Positions 25,080-37,320 of a stretch of DNA of 64,000 bases are shown one piece after another; the first letter of the stretch is position 1, and the number at the start of each line of letters is the position of its first letter. The notes under the pieces were generated by a model, which was given only the letters and a program-made list of their open reading frames with translations, was not told where the DNA came from and ran no database searches. The DNA is taken from NCBI GenBank assembly GCA_963920665.1, contig OY987267.1:17050001-17114000 (forward strand), given 5' to 3'. This DNA comes from Straminergon stramineum (taxonomy: Eukaryota > Streptophyta > Bryopsida > Hypnales > Calliergonaceae). A program made the position numbers and the translations under genes.

Positions 25080-25640
25080 TAATTTCCATAATAATTTAGA
25101 AACTAATTTAGTTAGCTTTGACCTAACATAAATGATAGATAGTCATTCCAAATATTTTCAAACTTTCCAATTATGTAGATCAACTAGTCAAATAATCACA
25201 TAAATTTTTTCACCTTGGTTTTAAAATATATACAACTTTGGTGGATAATTTTTCACTAGTGACTTTGTAACTCTTTTTAAGATAGCCTAGAAATTAACAT
25301 AGCAAGGTTTGACTTAGTGTAAATAATAGACAATCACTTCAAATGTTTTGAAACTTTTTGATATTGTAGATTAGTTAGTTAAATATTCATATATCAATTT
25401 TTAATTAGATCTAAAATATTGTCTAGCTTTAGTGGACATTTATTTACTATTGACTCTCTAACCATTCCCGAGATAATCTAAAAACTCATATAGATAGTTT
25501 TGACCTAACATAAATAATAGACAATGTGTTCAAATGTATTGAAACTTTTTCATAATATAAATCATCTAGTCTAATACTTATATAGAAATTTCTACATCAA
25601 TCTAAGATATTATTTAAATTTGGTGAATATTTTTGCACTC
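25080..25640. repeat. Decayed tandem array, about 190-bp unit, three copies
   Basis: The phrase 'tttgacctaacataaatgatagata' recurs in altered form near 25115, 25308 and 25498. Each is followed in order by a 'caaatgttttgaaactttt'-like block and a 'gatcaactagtcaaat'-like block. Spacing is 193 and 190 bp. The units have diverged considerably, so the array is old. Confidence 0.75.
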
Positions 25641-27230
25641 CTTATTTTTTGTCAAGTTACTACTTGTACATCCAAATTGTACTTTGTTTATAAATTGTAG
25701 GTACTAGTTATATAGTAGTCAAAATTTTAATATAAGATATTAGATAATTTTAAAAAAAATCTTGTAATTTTCATAGTTATATCACAAAAATACAAAAGAT
25801 TGAAGCTTCCAAATACACCTTTTTTTGGTTGCGTTGGATTCAAAATACCTCTACTTTGATGCTCCATATGTCTATTTTTATAAGTGATCTAAATCTAAAA
25901 TTTTTTATCATGATAAATGAACTTTTCAAAAATTAAAATACAAAATATTGTTTAGATTCAATACTTTATCCAAATTCAAATCTAAAGCTCTTCACATCAA
26001 TGTTTCCTTCAATAATAAAACATCAACAAACATATAATTGAGCACTTAAAATGCATCCTACATTAGCCTCAAAGCTACTAAAAATCAAGAAAAAAACAAG
26101 GAAATAAACCTTGCCTCTAAATAGTCAACTACAATTTTATAAGACTAACTGTTAATTAATTCTAATTCGCTTTAATCCTAACATCAACTACAAATCCACC
26201 AAATATTAATCAACAACCAACAAGGCTTCTTGACACTACATGCACTTTAATATAAAAAGAAGCCTTCTTCAACTAGTAGACTTTCCACATTATAATATTG
26301 ATATTTGTTTCTTTTGTGTTGAGGGCTTAAATGTAGTTCTCATAAAAGAAACCTTAGTAATATGCATGAAGGCCACAAAAATAATTTTGAAAGAATCATA
26401 TTGTTGTTTTTACCTTTTTGGTCTTGAAGAGATAAATAAATTTTTCTTTTAATAAAAATCTAAGCTACTTTCATCCATTGTACATATGTTTATGCATTAC
26501 AGAAAATGGACTCCATGAATAAAATTTATTTAAACTTAGAAAAGTTAATGTGTAGGTTACAATATTTGTTCTATATTTTATTATTTGTTGTGGAAGTATT
26601 CAAAATCTACTAAAATGGCCTTCACTTGAACTTGTAAGCTCTTCTTTATTAGTCACTTAATTTTCAAAGGTATACTCTTCTTCATCCATATAATAATGCA
26701 CAACATCATTTTGTATAAAAAGAACTTCCTTTCAAATATCTCTTGAATTTGGACTTCTAGAGATTTTTTGAATGAATACTTTATTTATATTTGTTTTCTA
26801 ATTTAGTTTGTTTAGATTTCAAGACCAAATCCTTTAAATCTATCTTGATGTAGTTTATCGTCATTGCTTTTTTTAGCTACAAAGTCATTCATAGTGCTAA
26901 GTCTTATTTCTTAACTTCTTCATATTTTTATTGCATGTTTTAAATGTATCCGTAGGCTTTAAAGGAATTTTTCAATGGTTGAAAAAATGTCTTTTTTAGT
27001 GGTTAAAGGGCATGGGATGTTAGAAAAGATAAAGAGCAAACATTCAAACTAGCTTCATTTATGTAATGATTTTCAAACCTTCAAGAGGATTTGTACTACA
27101 ATCTACCAAGGTAGCCGCGAAAACTTCTACCTCAAAGTAATGAATTCAACTCTACAGATTTTTGTCTTTCAAACCACTCTAGTTGATTCTACTTCAATTT
27201 TAGAAATTCATACCTCACTATCTAGAACCC
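25641..27230. other. Gene-free AT-rich sequence
   Basis: No coding remnant or clear repeat is recognised between the two decayed tandem arrays. Confidence 0.5.
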
Positions 27231-27231
27231 A

Positions 27232-27810
27232 TTCAAGAAAGAAGAAATTTAACAAGGATAAATATCAGATGGGGAGTTTGAGATCACTTTTGTTTCAAGT
27301 TTTGACTTTAATAGGAAGTTGTCCTTCCACCATTTCAATATCCTAATCAACTTGGAAAATTCATAATTAATGATCTACAACTTGGAAAGTTAGAATGCAA
27401 CAAAACAACCACATAAAAAGAGAAGAAAAAAAGATTTATCTAGAAGAAATATGAGATGGAACCGTAAGAGGTAAAAATTAGTTTTGAGGCAATTGTCATT
27501 CCACTACTTCAATATCCTTGTTAATTTTTATAAAATCATAACCAATTATCTACAACTTGAAATGCCATGAAAAAACAGTTGAAGAATGATAAAGACGAGA
27601 TCTATTTAGGAAAAATATTAGATGGAAGGTTGAGTCGAGATTGTCTTTACATTGAGATTTGACTTTTAGAGGAAGTTGTTTTACTACTTCAATATGCTAA
27701 TCAACTTTAGAAAATCATAACTAATGCTTTAGAACGATTTGGAATGGTAAGAAACAATCAACTATTGAGAAGAAAAAAAAAATTATTTAAGAAAAATATG
27801 AGATTGTTCA
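27232..27810. repeat. Decayed tandem array, about 165-190-bp unit, three to four copies
   Basis: Blocks recur in order: 'gaagaaa...aaatatSagatgg' near 27260, 27448, 27614 and 27794, 'aRgaagttgt...ccactacttcaatatcc' and 'atcaacttRgaaaatcataa'. Spacings are about 188, 166 and 180 bp. This unit is unrelated to the 25-kb array. Confidence 0.7.
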
Positions 27811-29839
27811 TTCCCACTTAAGGTTTAGCAATAATAGAATTTCAAGTACTACTTTGGGGTTTACAAACCTTCTAAATTCACTAAGCATTAGAGAAATTTT
27901 GGACTCTCTAGAGGGCTGTCAGGGTTTGACAAACCAATCTATATCAAGAGCCCTAGTGAATTACTAAAAAGGTCTAATCTCTAACAAGAAAAAAAATTCA
28001 CCTTGTGTAAATATCGCAACTAACTCATAGTATAATATTGCTTCCTATTTGGGTGTTGTCAAACAAGGGTACTTGCTCAATGTCAAAGAAAGTTCAAAGT
28101 AGCGCCTTGGTTGCTTTCACCATTCACCTAGAAGTAGCGGCTTGAAGCACTAATTCTCATAGGCTACAGATGGATGAGTTCAGTCAAATTTGTTCTTGTG
28201 TTCTTTGCATGAGGTTGAAGTTCCTCGTTAGGGGAATACTTGATGGGCCCGAAATAATAATTGCCATACCTTGACTTCCTCTATTTAAGTACTAATATTT
28301 CTAAATTAATATTCTGACAAATGTGGGTGTACCAACAATGAGCGACAATAGGGGAAATATTCCTGAGCTGTCAAAATAAATGTAATTTGGGGTCTCCTTC
28401 GGCTCTTCTTAGTAGCCCTCCAAAAAGTCCAAAATTTCTCTAATGGCTTAATTTTGTTTTCAATCCTCCTAACATTTAATAGGTTTTTTTTCATGAACAT
28501 TAAAAGAGCCAAGAAATTCCAACTATTAGCAAATGTCTAATTCCTAAGAGAGAAGATTAGAGACATCACCCTATTAAGATCAATTCATTTTAAAAAGCTA
28601 CAAGTCAAAGCATAGTATATCACAACATATCTTTTGAAACACTTTTAGTGAAAAGATCTTCCTCAAAGAATATTTTAACCAATTTTTTCATACATTCTAT
28701 TTATCATCTATTGTAACAAGATAGGAAGGCGGGATAATTGTGCTTTGTTTCCTAATAGTAAGATAATTTCATTATCTTCCTATAACTAGAAAGCAAATGT
28801 CGAAAAGGTTTGTTATATACTAATATACCTAAATTATAGTAAAATAGCAATGAGAGTAACAAGTTTAGAGCAAACATAAAAGACAAATCTTGAAAATGTT
28901 TGTAAAGAACTTAAAGCTTGAAGGTCTTAGCCTCACCTCCGCTCATGTAAGCCAACAAACAAGAAGTATGTTAGCTTATGTGTATGAGATGTCTTCAATC
29001 AAGGACTAGTTATCTTCTTCTCAAACAAAAGCAAGTAATTACAAAAGACTAAAATAGATGCAAGAAATTTAAGCCATTGGAACTAAAGTCATCTCTCTAG
29101 TCAAATCTTGTTAGTAATGGTGTTTTTCACCTAGGTAGTTTATGAACTCTAGTAGAGTGTGCAACAAAGTATATGAATTTTGGTACAAAATTTTGATTGA
29201 TTCCATAGTTTTCTTAACTACTAACGTATAACACCACTCAATATGATCTTATGATCTAATGATCTACAACTCTATAACATTTCACAACCCAATCTCATCA
29301 ACAAAATTATTTAGTATCATAACTAATACATTCTAGAACTCTAGTCTACTTATTAAAATAGTTCTTGGAAGCTTGAGGCTTTTAGTTAACCATCAAGTAT
29401 GCTTATATGATTATATGAACCTTCAATTCTATAACCAAGAAATCAGTTGCATTTGATTTTCTTCAAGGTATACTTAAGCTGTGGTATGTTTCCAAAGTTT
29501 GTATGTATGAGATTTTCAAATATTTCCATCTAATGTATCATAGCTTGAGACATGTTGGTATACTTAAGTTTCCATTTAGAGTCACCCCAATTGTGATTTA
29601 TTGCTAATCATTCCTTCCTAAGAATGCAACCAACATTATTTTTGTACCATCCATTATGTATTGTGGATAAATATTAAACTCAATAATTGATTTTGGAACA
29701 GTTCATTGTAAGTAGTTGTAGTCCAAATTCAAATTTTGGAATAGATTATATTAATTTTTAGGATATTAAATGATAAATACAATTGAAATTTTTAATAAAA
29801 TAGAAAATACTTTGCAATTAGACTAGAAATTTAAGGGGT
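27811..29839. other. Gene-free sequence
   Basis: Somewhat less AT-rich near 28050-28260, but no frame with recognisable protein content on either strand and no repeat boundary. Confidence 0.5.
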
Positions 29840-29882
29840 GTGAGCCCGTACTTCGTCACTAGGGGCTCACTTTTTTTTTTGT
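29840..29882. repeat. Perfect GC-rich hairpin followed by T run
   Basis: GTGAGCCC (29840-29847) pairs with GGGCTCAC (29863-29870), followed at once by ten or more T. It stands out from the AT-rich flank and lies about 280 bp before L2. Confidence 0.55.
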
Positions 29883-30149
29883 ACTTTGTCATTTTAAATG
29901 CAAATTCATATACAAAAAGCCCCCCAAATAGTGTAGAACCAAAATAGGAGTGTCACATTTCAATATAGTATTTGGTCTAATTTTAGAATATTATAGTTAG
30001 AATGGCCCAACCATGAGTTGTAAATAGGTTAGAACCCAACCAATTGTGGCAAATCGGTCAATTATGAATGATGGGCGTATCAGGCTCAAAACCCCACATG
30101 AAATGGACATCTCTTGGCTAGAATTGGTTGAGGGAACCCTAGCAAGGCA

Positions 30150-33100
30150 TAAGAATTAGTTCGCAGAGATAGGTTCTAATTTCCCTATTCCATCGACGAA
30201 GTAGTAGAACTCCAATTGTTGACTTGTAGATGTCGAAAATACCAAGACGAGACCGTGGAGGAATTTCAAGTCCAAAGAGGGTGACTTGGGGTTAAAACCA
30301 TGCCCAAGAACCAACGACGAAGTCAGTTCCCCAAGATTCCCCCAAATGTGGAAGATTCCCTGGCCACCGATAATTAAACGAGGTGGAATTTGTCCCCCCT
30401 AGACTGATGTGTAGAGTAAAAATATGAGCCTGCACATGTGTTTTGGGATACCATGGGACGTTTCACGAAAAGTTTTGGAATTTTCTGATAGTGAAAAGAT
30501 GTCTTTCCGAATAGTCAATTACCCAAACCTACAATGGGAAATTCCTAGAAATTTCCCAGGTGGCGATAAATTCTCACTAAAAATCAGTATAGCTTCTTTT
30601 ATGTTAATAAGATGCCCCCAAAAGTTTCACAACATTCTGATAGTTAGAAGTACCCGAACCTGCCAAATTCCCTGAAAATTAACGAAATTTAAAGTCCATG
30701 GCGGGTTTGATTGGTGGAGTGGGAGCATATGAAAGTGGAATGAGGCCTAAGATAGGTCTTTCTTCACTCCCTTGTACCTACTCAGGAGCCTAGGCTAGTT
30801 CCTTTCGCTAGAAAAGTCAACCCCTCAAAGTTGGGATTTTTCCTAGTTTGAGGCATTAAGTTGGCACTAGGTTTTCGTTGTGATTTTGAAGATAGAAAAG
30901 GGGAGGGAGGCTCTCTGCCAAGAAAAATGGCCTTCTGAAGCCAATGGAGCAATCCGTTTGCAATTTGGAGTTAATCTCCAAACGTTAGCTTGATTGGCCA
31001 ACATAGGATGAAAACCTTGAGTTTTGATGAAAATCCAAGAAGATAAGGTTAACTTAGATGAACTAGGAAAGCTGGATACCCGGGAAAGAGTATAAAAGGG
31101 CACCCCTTTTCCTCTCTCACCACCATCTTTTTTGTATAATTAGGTCCGTTGGGTCCAATTAATGTTGGAATTGTGGCATTTTAGCAACAAACCTTGTAAT
31201 GGTGTTTTTGGGGCACTTTTGGCCATTGTTATTGTTTTTCAAGCTTGCGAGGTCGTTTTGGGTCCCTTGTAGCTTGGGTATGTGTAGTTCTAACCCTTCC
31301 AAGCTTGAACTTGGAAATTTATTTACCTTACCACATTACTAAAGCTTGTGTGCGTTTATTTTGGTGGGTCCCTTTTAGCCACCCTCTTTGTCTTGTCATT
31401 GTACTAACCCTGGAGCAATCCCCCATATGACTAGCGATGCCGCTTTGGGGGGCCTTTAGTTCAAGTCATTTATGTTACTAACCTATATCACTAGCCCATT
31501 GAGTGTCAAAGGTCCCTTCCTCCTTTTTTTTTTGTCTTTGTACCTAACATTGATGTGGTATTCTTTGGTGATAGACACGAGGGTGTGAGGGTAGTGGATC
31601 CCACCCACACGGCGAAGCTTTGAACCCCCTTGGGGTAAAAAGTCTTAACGGTGCGTTAAACCACCTCACGAGAGAACTGTGAGTCCATATGACCCTTCTC
31701 TCTACAAGGTTTAGTTTCCAAAATGCGTGGGAGTAAACCAAAGTTTAGGTCCCAAAAAAGTAGGAACTAGAGGTCAAGGCTAGTGTAGGAGATAATTAGT
31801 AATCATTACAGTGAAGTCTTTGCCTACACAAGTCTAATCCACCCACCTCTAACAATAAAACGACCTTTTAACCTCCCCTTTAGAATTTAGCATAAGGAAA
31901 ACAACAACCCAACAGCCTAGCATCCAACTAGTCCCGATAACCGGAAAGGAGTTGTGCCAACTACCATAGCGAGGCAGGACTGGATGCTGAAGGGTTGGAT
32001 TATAGTCCAGCACTTGGGGAGTTGGGGTCCAACATTGGGCACCTAGGGGTGAAGTTACAGTCTCAGCTAGGGAGTTGGGGTTAGAGTATTGGGGTCCAAA
32101 GATCCAACAATTGCAACGTAGGGAAAGAGGGGAAAAAAAAAGACAACATGCCAAGGGGAAAGGAAGGAGAGAAGACACCAACCTAAAGTCTCCACTACTC
32201 TAACCTAACTCTTAGGACGGGGAGTCCAACGCCCTGTCTCCCGGAAAATTCACCGAGGCAGTCAAAGCAAGCAAAGAAGGAAGGAGTGGAGATGGCAGGG
32301 GGCAAGAAGAATGAGAAGAAGTAACAAGAGGGAGGCAATTTGAAGGAAGAAGGCAAAGGTACATAGGATAGGGTGAAATCCTCAAGGTTTACTCAAGCCC
32401 TTAGATTAGAAGTAGGTAATCACCACGAGATTAAGGGTGAGACATAAGTATAGGACATAAGACGTAGGACTTAAGAAGTAGCTCAATTTTGGAGGATGGT
32501 ATGACACATCCTTAAGGTTAGTTTAGTAGGTGGGAGCAAGGATAGTTGGGCCATCTTAGAGTGTAGGAGGAAAGAAAAGAGGAGAGAAGGAAAGAAAAGA
32601 GGAGAGGAGGAAGATCCACAATTTAACCTTTGTACCAATTTATCTAATGATTAGGACGGTGGTTCGTTGTCTTATGGCATAGGAGTTCATGGCAGAGGAG
32701 GTAGAGCTTCCGGTGAGCGCAATCAACAACTCAAGTTCCAAGGTGTAAGTTAACCCTTTCCAACCTTTCCCTAGGTCCCTAATTAGAAGTTAGTAGCTTG
32801 GGCCGAGGCCTACCCCTAGGTCAGACCCCGAGGACTATTGGTCATGTCATTTCCAGGGGCATAAACTTAAAGAAGGAGGCCGTAGCTTTCCAAAACCCTA
32901 AGGCATGTCCGAATCGGGTCAAAATTGAGAGAGTTATAGCTGGATGAAGTCTAGGGTCAAATTGGATGAAGAATAGCTAAACGCTGAATTTGACCAGAAA
33001 ACTAAGTAGGTTAGGAGGACACTACCAATTAGGGCCCAGTGCCAAAAAAAAAGTGAATTCCGAATTATAGGTTAGGACAAATTAGCAGATGAAGTTTAGG

Positions 33101-33540
33101 TAAGGCTTGGATGAAACTTTTGTAGGAATCCTCAATCAGGGCCCGACTCCAGACCTAGGTAGGAGCAATTATTTTAACTCATCCCTAAAAATTTCGGATC
33201 TTTTTGAATTGGGGAGCTAGGTGCAATCTATGGATGAAGTTTGAGGAACCGAGTAGCAGTCAAACTTCATCCACCCATAACTTTGGCTAGAAAGTTTGGA
33301 TAGGGTCGAGTTTTGTGTTTTTAGAAATGGCACAAGATGAACTAGAGGTTTCTTAGGTTATTTCCGCCCTGGCATAGGTTCCATCTAGATCGTATAGCAG
33401 GCCATCCATCCGGTCGGCCACAACATTGGAAGTAGTTTAAGTGAATCTTGCGCATTTGGGGTCACTTAGGCACTTAGTTAAAAGATCCATTGCTTGGAAA
33501 GCACAATGGACCATGCTTAGACACCCAAAGGTAGGAGTCA
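30150..33540 (+). mobile_element. LTR-type repeat copy L2
   Basis: Homologous to L1 from about 30160 to 31560 and again near 33490-33535, in the same orientation. It is less decayed and more GC-rich than L1. It holds a TATA box at 31091 and the GGGTCCCTT block at 31260. Near 31400 it contains the uninterrupted version of the site where the solo LTR entered L1. The stretch 31560-33480 is purine-rich, non-coding text with no gag or pol similarity. Frames up to 110 codons occur but show no known domain. It is either a very long LTR or a non-autonomous LTR element. Ends are approximate. Confidence 0.55.
31091..31098 (+). promoter_or_regulatory. TATA box of L2 LTR promoter
   Basis: TATAAAAG in the context gagTATAAAAGGGCACC, at the same place as the L1 and L3 TATA boxes. 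Confidence 0.55.
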
Positions 33541-35868
33541 CTAAGCTGAAACCCAAAACTTGGTTGTATTCATGAATTACCAAGGGTGGGTAATTTGGCG
33601 CTCACAAAGGGCTAGGATTTTTTTACCTTGGGGTAGGAATTATATTTAAAATTAATATTAAATAGTTAAAAAAAAAAAGATACATAACCCTTGGGAAGGG
33701 TTGTGACTTTCTGAAGGAAGGCCTATATAAAAGCTCAAGAAAAATAAAAATTTTGGCGTTAGATAAATGCTCATATGTATTTGCAATCCTTTTATTAATA
33801 TTAATATATTATTGTTGTACATGCAACTTTTTTGTTTTGTTCATTGTGTGAGATAGTGATTAGGATTTGTAGTCATCTTTGTCTATGTGTGAGTAAGATT
33901 CTTATTGACAATTTGAAGCGTAATTTGTTGTAACTGCTCCGAGAGTTTAAAATTTGTTTTGTGAAATTGAGTGATTTTTTTAGTGTTGGAATTTCAAGAG
34001 ATGGAGAGTATGAAAAAATTGATTAAGTTATTTGAAAGTGATTTTTTCCATCTCGATTTTGAAATTCTTTCATAGAGGAGAGTGAAAGTTACCAAGGGAC
34101 TAAAGTTGCTGGAACGAACCAAAATTCAAACTTGTGTCATCAATCAAAGCTCGGGAGAATTTGGATTTTGACCCTACATTGGTGATTGGTGGTCTTGGGA
34201 GTAAGTTTGTATTGGTGAATTCAAAGCTTTAAATTGTTGGAGGAATTGGTTGCTGTTGAAGTTTTGAGCATTCCAATTGACGATGGTTGGCAAGACTATT
34301 AAGGACAAGGTTTGAGATTCATGAGTTGGGTTGCTAGAATGGTCATGATTTGGAGAGTTGTAGTGAATTTTTCATTGTCCACGCTTGTTGGATCAAATAC
34401 AAGTTCTTGAATTTGAAATTAATCCTATGAACTTGGAAAATTTGACCAAAAGAAAAAGCAATAAGAAAATTTGACCATTAAGGTATGAATTCTCAATATC
34501 ATTCTACATGCACATTGAGAAAATTTGATATAGAATACGGATTGTTAGGCATCCTTGCACAAAACATGATAGATATAGAGTGACTGGTATATTTGACCTA
34601 AATATAAACAAAGATTTAATTAAAGAATTATTTTTATTTTTCTCTAAGTATATCTTGTAACATTGGATCTAGAGCATTTTTGCATTTGAAACTTTGGCCA
34701 AACTTGAAAAGTTAACCAAAATATTTGACTTCATGTAGTACACTAGATAGGACAGGGACGTCATATATTGTGTCACATGCTTTGGTAATGGAGTAACACT
34801 TTAATTCACAATCTTGAAAATAAAAGTGTTAAAAAACTATAAGTCTAGGATAAATACATATATTAGATACAATTCTATTTGAACGGTGGCATTAGTCACA
34901 TAAATGATAGACTGAAACCTTTCCCGTGAAGAAACCCTATACTATTGTTTTCTTTGGTTTTGTGAGAAAAGACAAAACTAAAACTATACTAATGCTTGCT
35001 CTACAATCAACTAGGAAAAATAATGTAACAACCTTGTCATGATGGATTTAATATCAATGGGATTTATTTGCTTTGAAACCCACTAGTTAGAGGTATAATA
35101 AGTACATTGTTCATATATTATTTGTATAAGTGGTGTAGTCAAGGTTGCTAAAATATGAGTAGGGAGCAATGAAAGTTGAGCATTAAGAATTTTTAGAAGA
35201 ACTTTTGAAAAACTTCTAATTTTTGACCATAAGATGCTTATGTCCGTGATTTAGAATAAAAACATACGGCTATAAATTCCTTCCCAATGGATAAATGGTG
35301 ATGAATGGAAATGAATGGAGTTGGATGATTTTTTTTCTATAGTTGACTATTTTTGATGAAATATATTTGTTGTTCATGGATGAAAGGAATTTGGATGATT
35401 GTTGGATAGGACCAAAAAATTAGTTGTTTAGGATAAGGGTCAATTATCAAGTACCTTACATCCAAGGTTCAAGGTGATTTTTCAGAAACTAGCGTCTGAT
35501 GTTTGTAAACTAATACGAAACCATTTTCGGAAATTTGGAAGGTATTGTTTATAATTATTATTTATAATTCCTTTCAAGCATTATTGAAGTTTTTAAATTT
35601 ATTTCTATACTAACACCAACATTTACAAGTTCTAATTACATGTTTAATTCCATCTAAGAAAAATGACATATTGCTAATTGAAAGAAATAGATTCAATTTT
35701 TAGAAATCTTATAATTGACCTCTTGAACGTAGATGTCTTCTAGATTGGATGTTCTTTAGAATGAAGATGACCTTTACCACCACACTAAAGATGACAATAA
35801 TGCAAAATAACTCAAGAATAGGATAAGGTGTAAGAATGTAGTGACCTTTTTAGTCTCACCACATGATA
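33541..35868. other. Gene-free stretch
   Basis: No protein-like remnant is recognised on either strand. This is the 3' flank of copy B. Confidence 0.5.
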
Positions 35869-36172
35869 TTAGAAAGTCAAGTAACAACAATAGTGTTTAC
35901 AACAAAATGTTTTTGATCCAATACCACACATGGGAGAGGAATGATCACTAGCTTCACTACTATCACTATATATAACCCTTGGTGTCTTGACATCTACTTC
36001 GAGGTCTAAAAACTTCTTCATAGCAACATTATATGAACGACATTTGACAACAGAAATAGATGATGAAGCCTCTGTCATAATTGTTGCTAGAATCTAGATG
36101 TAACGTAGCAAACTCTTGGGACTAGGAGAAGGTGAGGGCACAAGATGTTGAAGAGAATTGCCTCTACAAGGT
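35869..36172 (-). pseudogene. Copy B C-terminal exon, Ser/Pro-rich then acidic
   Basis: After a gap with a GTAAGT donor, a frame reads LVPSPSPSPKSLL, then AMKKFLDLEVDVKTPRV and an acidic serine-rich tail (SDSSEASDHSS). Copy A has a loosely similar end near 15100-15200 (KALNYMDV followed by acidic residues). It is probably a low-complexity tail of the same protein. Confidence 0.5.
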
Positions 36173-36273
36173 GCAATGAATGAACAATTAAAAAATTTGA
36201 ATAACTTTTGAGATATTGCACAATAAAAGAAAATTAAGACATATATAAGAATAACAACCAACTTACTTACATC

Positions 36274-37320
36274 AACGTCTCTTTCGCAGCCTTGCAGAAG
36301 GCTTTACAATGTCATTGTCATTATAATCATCCACCACTATAGGTAGAGGGTGCTTGGTTTGGGTGGTGGCAGTTGAAGGAGGGGTATTCAAAGGTTCAAG
36401 AATAGCTCTGAAAATTTCACTATCACTTTCCATGGCCACCAAATGACGTTCAATGTTGTAGCATGCATGGATGGAGGCTCCTAATCAAGGAATGCAACAT
36501 CATTAATTAGAGCAAATATATGACACACAATGTAATAAAAATATGGTTTAAATAATAATAATTGTTTAATAGAAGATACTTGTAGATGCATAACAATCTA
36601 GCACCACATCACTAGATTTTGAAAATGCCTTAATCAGTAGCTATACGAATATAGGATTCTTCTCACGGACACTTATCTATAGAATTGCACCATTCATGAG
36701 TTGAGTTTGTAAAGAGGTGAAGTTGTAAAGTAGGTCCACTTCTTCAAGGTTTGTGATTGCATTGCTTAGTTGTTTGATTCTCATAGATAGAGAATTTAGA
36801 CATCAACGATGCTTCCTTCCATTTTCTTTGTACAAAAAGAAGGATCTGAAAGTGCTACAACTGCCAAAGATAAACAAGTATGACAATTAATATTTGACAA
36901 ATTATATAAAGTTACTACAAGCGGGTTCAAGCATCCAAAAATTACAAATGAAAGAAATTTCAAATAAGCTTATCCAATGTTTGGATTTTTTGTAATTGGA
37001 AAGCTTCAACTTGTTCACGCCCAATCAAGAGTCAAGTAGACAAAAGCCATACGTAGTGGCACATTCAAGTATAAATTCCTTTACCTTTCTATTCTTAAGG
37101 TGGAACAACAAAATTGTTCCATTATCATGAATATACTCCAAAGCAAACTCACAGATGGGTTCAATAACCTCCTCTTGATTCAATGCATTCCAAATAGGAA
37201 CATGAAAAAGTGGAATTGAGGTGTTGGAGGTCAGTAGTCCATCTAGGATATCAAGAACAACCAAATCAAAGCATGGACTAGGGTACATATTGCCTCCAAG
37301 AGTTTGCACCCGCTTCCTCC
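36274..37320 (-). pseudogene. Copy B methyltransferase-like domain
   Basis: In order on the - strand: FDLVVLDILDGLLTSN (motif-IV position, D-I-L-D in place of the usual D-P-P-Y), NGTILLFHLKNRKVKEFI, YGFCLLDS, then ILLFVQRKW...SKFSIYENQ, EKNPIFV-stop-LLIKAFSK, SSDVVLDCYAST (motif I), and after an intron-like gap HACYNIERHLVAMESDSEIF followed by RAIL. The closing pattern, VVLD followed by an AC...ERH.VA.ESD strand, is how beta-class N4/N6 amino methyltransferases end. It ends with basic RLRKRR. Family-level assignment is from pattern recognition. The base and residue it would have modified cannot be read. Confidence 0.75.

Noticed and set aside
1890..31560. L1 and L2 as the two LTRs of one giant element
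   Set aside because: A 28-kb internal region would have to contain copy A and no gag-pol. The L1-L2 divergence and the CACTA shell around only L1 argue for separate insertions.
31849..32181. 110-codon - strand frame inside L2
   Set aside because: No domain recognised. It lies in LTR-type non-coding repeat sequence, so it is treated as chance.
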